From: Verrucomicrobiales bacterium
Lineage (GTDB): Bacteria > Verrucomicrobiota > Verrucomicrobiia > Verrucomicrobiales > DEV007
Reading direction: 5' to 3'
NCBI GenBank assembly: GCA_023253615.1
Contig: JALRFZ010000584.1
Location: forward strand, 1-6,998
Length of the DNA stretch: 6,998 bases
The notes under the pieces were generated by a model. It was not told the origin of the DNA. It worked only from the letters and a program-made list of their open reading frames with translations, and ran no database searches. Positions within the stretch are counted from its first letter, which is position 1, and each line of letters begins with the position of its first letter. The translations under genes and the position numbers were made by a program. Shown piece by piece: positions 5,701 through 6,998 of this stretch.

Positions 5701-5885
5701 GTTCCAGAAGAGGGTGACTCGAGGCAGGGTCGGCGTGCACAATCCCGTGCTCGCCTCCGGTTTCGGTTGGGGGAACCCAAAGGCATGCCGCCTCAGGCGT
5801 TACCGTCATTCGAAAATTCCGTCGCCGTGATGTTGTAATGCTCGTTGTGCGTCGCTCTGAGCCTCGCAGTGCTGAGCCCACGCTC
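5701..5885. other. Non-coding stretch between the HhH fragment and the thioredoxin-like gene
   Basis: I see no convincing gene in these 185 bp on either strand. Small dyads are present: TTGGG/CCCAA with a GGAA loop (5767-5780) and CGCCT/AGGCG around one base (5789-5799). On the minus strand it is the 3' flank of the thioredoxin-like gene, yet no hairpin with a T-tract is visible. It may be rearrangement debris or a dispersed repeat. Confidence 0.4.
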
Positions 5886-6920
5886 TCAATCCTCCGAATC
5901 CGTCGCCGCTGCCGCGATCCTTCCGAAAACGGTGTCGGCATGGGCAGATCCGAACTCTTGAAGTGACTTGGTGACACGCTCGATGGATCGCTTGTCGTCG
6001 GCTCGGCTGGCCTTGCGCATCAAACTGTCGTACGCGCGATGAGCCTCCTCCTCTTGTCTGACCCAATCGGAGTTGGCGTGAGGAGCAGTGGCCTCGACCG
6101 CGGCCCGGGCAAACGTGGAATTGGCGAAACGGGCTTCGATGTCGAGCAGGGCCAGGTAGGAGAAGTAGCGATCGCTCTTTTCGGATGACGCGAGCGCGGC
6201 AACGTGCCGATCGATCGCCCCCTGAACCGCGGCGGCGATGGAGGAGCGCAAGGAGGCGGCAGCTTCAGTTAATTCAGGTTTTCCGGCCAGCGGCTGCAAT
6301 TCCCGCAAGGCCGATGCGAAGAGTCCCTGTTCCGCAAGGTGGGCGACGGGAAGGAGTGCTTCTGGAATGGCCAGACCGGGGTCGAGCAGAGGCTTCGCCG
6401 ACGAGAGGAATTGCTCGCGTGCCGCATCCCGGGTCGCCCAGTAACGTTTGGGACTGGATCCGCTCACCGTGGTGCCCGCTTTTCCTGATTCGCCGATCCC
6501 CCCCTCGGGCGTGATCCAGGCGTAGGTGTAAAGTCGGTCCACGCCGGTGGCTTGACGTGCATAGGTGGCGTTGGTGTCGGTTCCAACCAGCCAGCGATCG
6601 GTATCCATCCTTCCCTCGAGATACTCCAGCGCTTCACGAACAGATCCTCCGTCGGTCTTGAGAGCGATGAGCACCACCTCCGGTTGATCCTTGAACTGCT
6701 CCGTGATCGACTTGAACATCTCCCCGGACCAGTTGTTGCAAAGCGGACACCAAGATTGGAAGAAGACCACCAAGACGGCCTTCCCGTGCAAGGCATCGAG
6801 GCTGGGACTTTCCTTCGACGTGCTCCAGGTGATCGATGATCCGAATGGTGGAGCCGGAGCCGTCCTTGCTTCCAAGGACCACATTCCCAGAAGGGAGAGA
6901 ACGAGCAGGTGAATTTTCAT
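5886..6920 (-). CDS. Exported thioredoxin-fold protein with WCPLC motif and long C-terminal helical extension
   Basis: The product is 344 residues. Residues 1 to about 22 are a signal peptide (MKIHLLVLSLLGMWSLEA), so it acts outside the cytoplasm; this also supports the ATG at 6920. Residues about 38-150 are a TlpA/AhpC-like thioredoxin domain: LDALHGKAVLVVFFQSWCPL (41-60) with the redox pair C58 and C61, and PEVVLIALKTDGG (80-92), then YAWITPEGGIGESG (133-146). At the usual cis-proline position before the last strand there is Tyr131/Thr132 (LYTYAWIT) and no proline. Residues about 160-344 are almost entirely helical and rich in Ala, Glu and Arg, with no domain I recognise. Likely roles are disulfide reduction or exchange of an envelope protein partner. 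Standard TlpA-like proteins are near 170-200 residues, so the extension roughly doubles the length. No strong Shine-Dalgarno sequence or operon partner is visible. The thioredoxin fold is confident; the exact role is not known. Confidence 0.87.
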   Translation of the reverse strand: MKIHLLVLSLLGMWSLEARTAPAPPFGSSITWSTSKESPSLDALHGKAVLVVFFQSWCPLCNNWSGEMFKSITEQFKDQPEVVLIALKTDGGSVREALEYLEGRMDTDRWLVGTDTNATYARQATGVDRLYTYAWITPEGGIGESGKAGTTVSGSSPKRYWATRDAAREQFLSSAKPLLDPGLAIPEALLPVAHLAEQGLFASALRELQPLAGKPELTEAAASLRSSIAAAVQGAIDRHVAALASSEKSDRYFSYLALLDIEARFANSTFARAAVEATAPHANSDWVRQEEEAHRAYDSLMRKASRADDKRSIERVTKSLQEFGSAHADTVFGRIAAAATDSED

Positions 6921-6998
6921 GGGGATGTCCCAGAGATCGTTAAAACAGGGTAGCGGTCGGCATTGATAGGTTGGTTCAGTTAGGATGGGTTGTGCAAG
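6921..6998. other. 5' flank of the thioredoxin-like gene, up to the window edge
   Basis: This 78-bp flank should carry the leader and perhaps the promoter of the thioredoxin-like gene. I find no strong promoter pair; TTGCAC at 6997-6992 (minus) and TATCAA further in are 23 bp apart, too far for a standard sigma-70 promoter. No other feature is seen. Confidence 0.25.

Noticed and set aside
5767..5805. Possible integron attC or transposon end (dyads near a GCGTTAC sequence)
   Set aside because: The core sites do not fit the RYYYAAC/GTTRRRY pattern, no cassette gene or integrase is adjacent, and the dyads are short.

Overview
The window is GC-rich bacterial chromosome with short intergenic gaps. 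The gene content suggests Verrucomicrobiota, or less likely Planctomycetota: a secreted sulfatase fused to a DUF1080 (3-keto-disaccharide hydrolase) domain, a secreted PQQ-type sugar dehydrogenase, a delta-60-type beta-propeller remnant and an exported thioredoxin-like protein. This assignment is an inference from family content, not from a marker gene. None of the five complete or 5'-complete genes with a clear start shows a strong Shine-Dalgarno sequence at the expected distance.

Layout. Positions 1-1083 (minus) hold the N-terminal 361 codons of a secreted PQQ-dependent sugar dehydrogenase that runs off the left edge. A 115-bp divergent spacer separates it from a 737-residue secreted sulfatase/DUF1080 fusion at 1199-3412 (plus). 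Together they look like a small periplasmic carbohydrate-processing locus. Converging on it from the right is a minus-strand cluster read in the order nrdR (4928-4431), a 187-residue protein of unknown function (4372-3809) and a HIT-family hydrolase (3795-3451). The gaps are 58 and 13 nt, so this is a probable operon. The unknown protein has an N-terminal part that follows the layout of the ATP-cone found in NrdR itself.

The 176-bp gap upstream of nrdR (4929-5104) is the most structured non-coding DNA here. It contains two sequences resembling NrdR boxes whose centres are 33 bp apart, flanking a perfect TTGACA -35 hexamer that points toward nrdR. It also holds a perfect 8-bp dyad over the likely -10/start region and two further stem-loops, one directly after the stop codon of the next minus-strand gene. 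I read this as an autoregulated nrdR promoter.

From 5105 to 5885 the DNA looks degraded or rearranged. The C-terminal end of a beta-propeller protein (minus) and the C-terminal end of a helix-hairpin-helix protein (plus) meet head to head near position 5500, and both lack their N-terminal parts. About 185 bp without a gene follow. Positions 6920-5886 (minus) encode an exported thioredoxin-fold protein with a WCPLC active site and a long helical C-terminal extension.

No tRNA, rRNA, CRISPR array or complete insertion sequence was seen. I found no single striking new multi-gene system. The best leads are the nrdR control region with its ATP-cone-like neighbour, and the non-standard sulfatase active-site motif in a fused enzyme.
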